Assembly (NCBI GenBank): GCA_030141605.1
Contig: JAQGDQ010000678.1
Location: 1-35,000 of the forward strand
Length of the DNA stretch: 35,000 nt
Reading direction: 5' to 3'
From: Tubiluchus corallicola
Lineage: Eukaryota > Priapulida > Priapulimorpha > Priapulimorphida > Tubiluchidae
The notes under the pieces were generated by a model. The model was given only the letters and a program-made list of their open reading frames with translations. It was not told the DNA's origin and did not search any database. Of this stretch, positions 1-35,000 are shown piece after piece (positions within the stretch are counted from its first letter, which is position 1; the number at the start of each line of letters is the position of its first letter). Made by a program: the position numbers and the translations under genes.

Positions 1-209
1 TCCTACATAAAAACTATCGGTAATTGACTCAAAAACGCCTGGAATGGGCCGCTCCTATTCAAATGTATATAAAAACTATCGGTAATTGACTCAAAAATGC
101 CTGGAATGGGCCGCTTCTATTCAAATGTATATAAAAACTATCGGTAATTGACTCAAAAACGCCTGGAATGGGCCGCTTCTATTCAAATGTACATAAAAAC
201 TATAGGTAA
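1..209. repeat. 62-bp tandem repeat, about 3.4 copies, cut by window edge
   Basis: The run AAAAACTATCGGTAATTGAC recurs at about 9, 71, 133 and (with one change) 195, a 62-bp period. It is in the intron after exon 24 and may extend beyond the window. Confidence 0.93.
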
Positions 210-261
210 TTACGTCTGCCCAACAAGATAAGTAATGAAATTGATGCCCAAATGTATTTAC

Positions 262-34367
<34,106 letters not shown>

Positions 34368-34583
34368 CTAGAAAATCACGACTAAACGAGATGCGAACCG
34401 GGAGCGGGAAACGACGGAAAACAGTAACAAAAACAAACGTAACGTACACGAGATTTAATTTATTTTAGTAATTAGGATCAGTAATTTTGAAATTTCTTTC
34501 GGTCTGAACGAGTTTTTTTGTTTTCAACGTGACACATCTAATGTAGCGTAACCATACTCACCCCGACAGCCTTTATTTTAATT

Positions 34584-34690
34584 CTACTTTCACACGGTTG
34601 GTTATGTGCCAAGGTTTCCAGCAAGCGCAGATGCAGTTTCGTTACATGATGGCACGATGGTGATCAACGGGCAAGTGTGAAAGAGCCTTA
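34584..34690. mobile_element. Possible ~105-bp MITE
   Basis: CTACTTTCACACGGTTGG on the left and, complemented, CTCTTTCACACTTGCCCGTT on the right are imperfect inverted repeats. No convincing target duplication. It lies in the intron upstream of the first exon in the window. Confidence 0.4.
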
Positions 34691-35000
34691 ACGTGACGTT
34701 TAGTTGATCAAAAGTCGAAAACTCGCTCACAAAGAAGTGCAACGCTAGCAAAACCAGCACTTTTTTGAGGAAGTGCATTTTGAATTTGCTTGTACAAAGC
34801 TTTTCAGAGAGTCTTAGCGCAAAATTATACAAAATCTCAAGCCGTAACCGAATGAAATGTTGAAATGACAAACTACGGACACACACACACACACACTAGC
34901 CCGTTGTCCGGAGCCTACATGCATACGTGTAGCAGTACAAAGCTTCGCAAGCCCGCCAATCGTAACCGTGCCGCACGCACGCGTACGCCGCACGCATGGT
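34691..35000. other. Intron sequence to window edge, with a short (CA)n
   Basis: Contains (CA)n at 34877-34896 and a CG-richer end (GCCGCACGCACGCGTACGCC). No exon could be recognised; the missing half of the first Ig domain must lie beyond 35000. Confidence 0.5.

Noticed and set aside
34602-34892. Minus-strand frame of 96 codons with a leucine-rich stretch, possible first exon or signal peptide
   Set aside because: It has no Ig or FnIII motif and no suitable splice junction, while exon 1 of the window starts in the middle of an Ig domain, so a coding start here would not fit. Part of the frame overlaps a possible MITE.

Overview
The window is a piece of an animal nuclear genome, AT-rich and intron-rich. 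Its only protein-coding gene lies on the minus strand and runs through the whole window, starting and ending outside it. I could assemble 24 consecutive exons (3,997 coding nt, about 1,332 codons) whose splice sites all read GT..AG and whose intron phases all agree, so the reading frame stays open from position 34367 down to 262. The encoded segment is a chain of immunoglobulin (Ig) and fibronectin type III (FnIII) domains: Ig(partial)-Ig-Ig-Ig, then [FnIII-FnIII-Ig] three times, then one more FnIII at the left edge. An N-terminal Ig run followed by repeated FnIII-FnIII-Ig triplets is the architecture of twitchin (C. elegans unc-22; arthropod projectin, bent), a giant A-band protein of invertebrate muscle. 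The kinase domain expected near the C terminus would lie beyond position 1. The twitchin architecture points to an invertebrate bilaterian; I cannot place the phylum from this sequence.

Exons make up about 11% of the window. The introns are filled with tandem arrays and transposon remnants. Right to left in gene order (5' to 3'): exons 1-7 (34367-26063) code the Ig run; their introns hold hAT-like and TA-target miniature elements (MITEs), two LINE 3'-end relics (one per strand), a 36-bp satellite, a 1.5-kb pogo/Tigger-like element whose interior has become a 55-bp satellite, and a 650-bp polypurine tract. Exons 8-11 (25528-20748) code FnIII-FnIII-Ig; their introns hold a 53-bp satellite reaching to within about 17 bp of a splice acceptor and a 35-bp satellite. 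Exons 12-17 (19939-10774) code the second triplet; their introns hold a 40-bp satellite apparently enclosed by hAT-like ends, a compound GT/48-bp array inside a TA-target element, and a 3.4-kb array of a 130-bp unit that keeps exact register over 26 copies. Exons 18-22 (9247-1930) code the third triplet and exons 23-24 (1084-262) the last FnIII; their introns hold nested MITEs, 31-bp, 90-bp and 85-bp arrays and several microsatellites.

No tRNA, rRNA, CRISPR, promoter or other gene could be supported. The most notable pattern is not a new protein system but a repeated process: in at least two, probably three, independent MITE families the interior of one copy has been turned into a long satellite, and for one of these the unexpanded single-unit copy is also present in this window.
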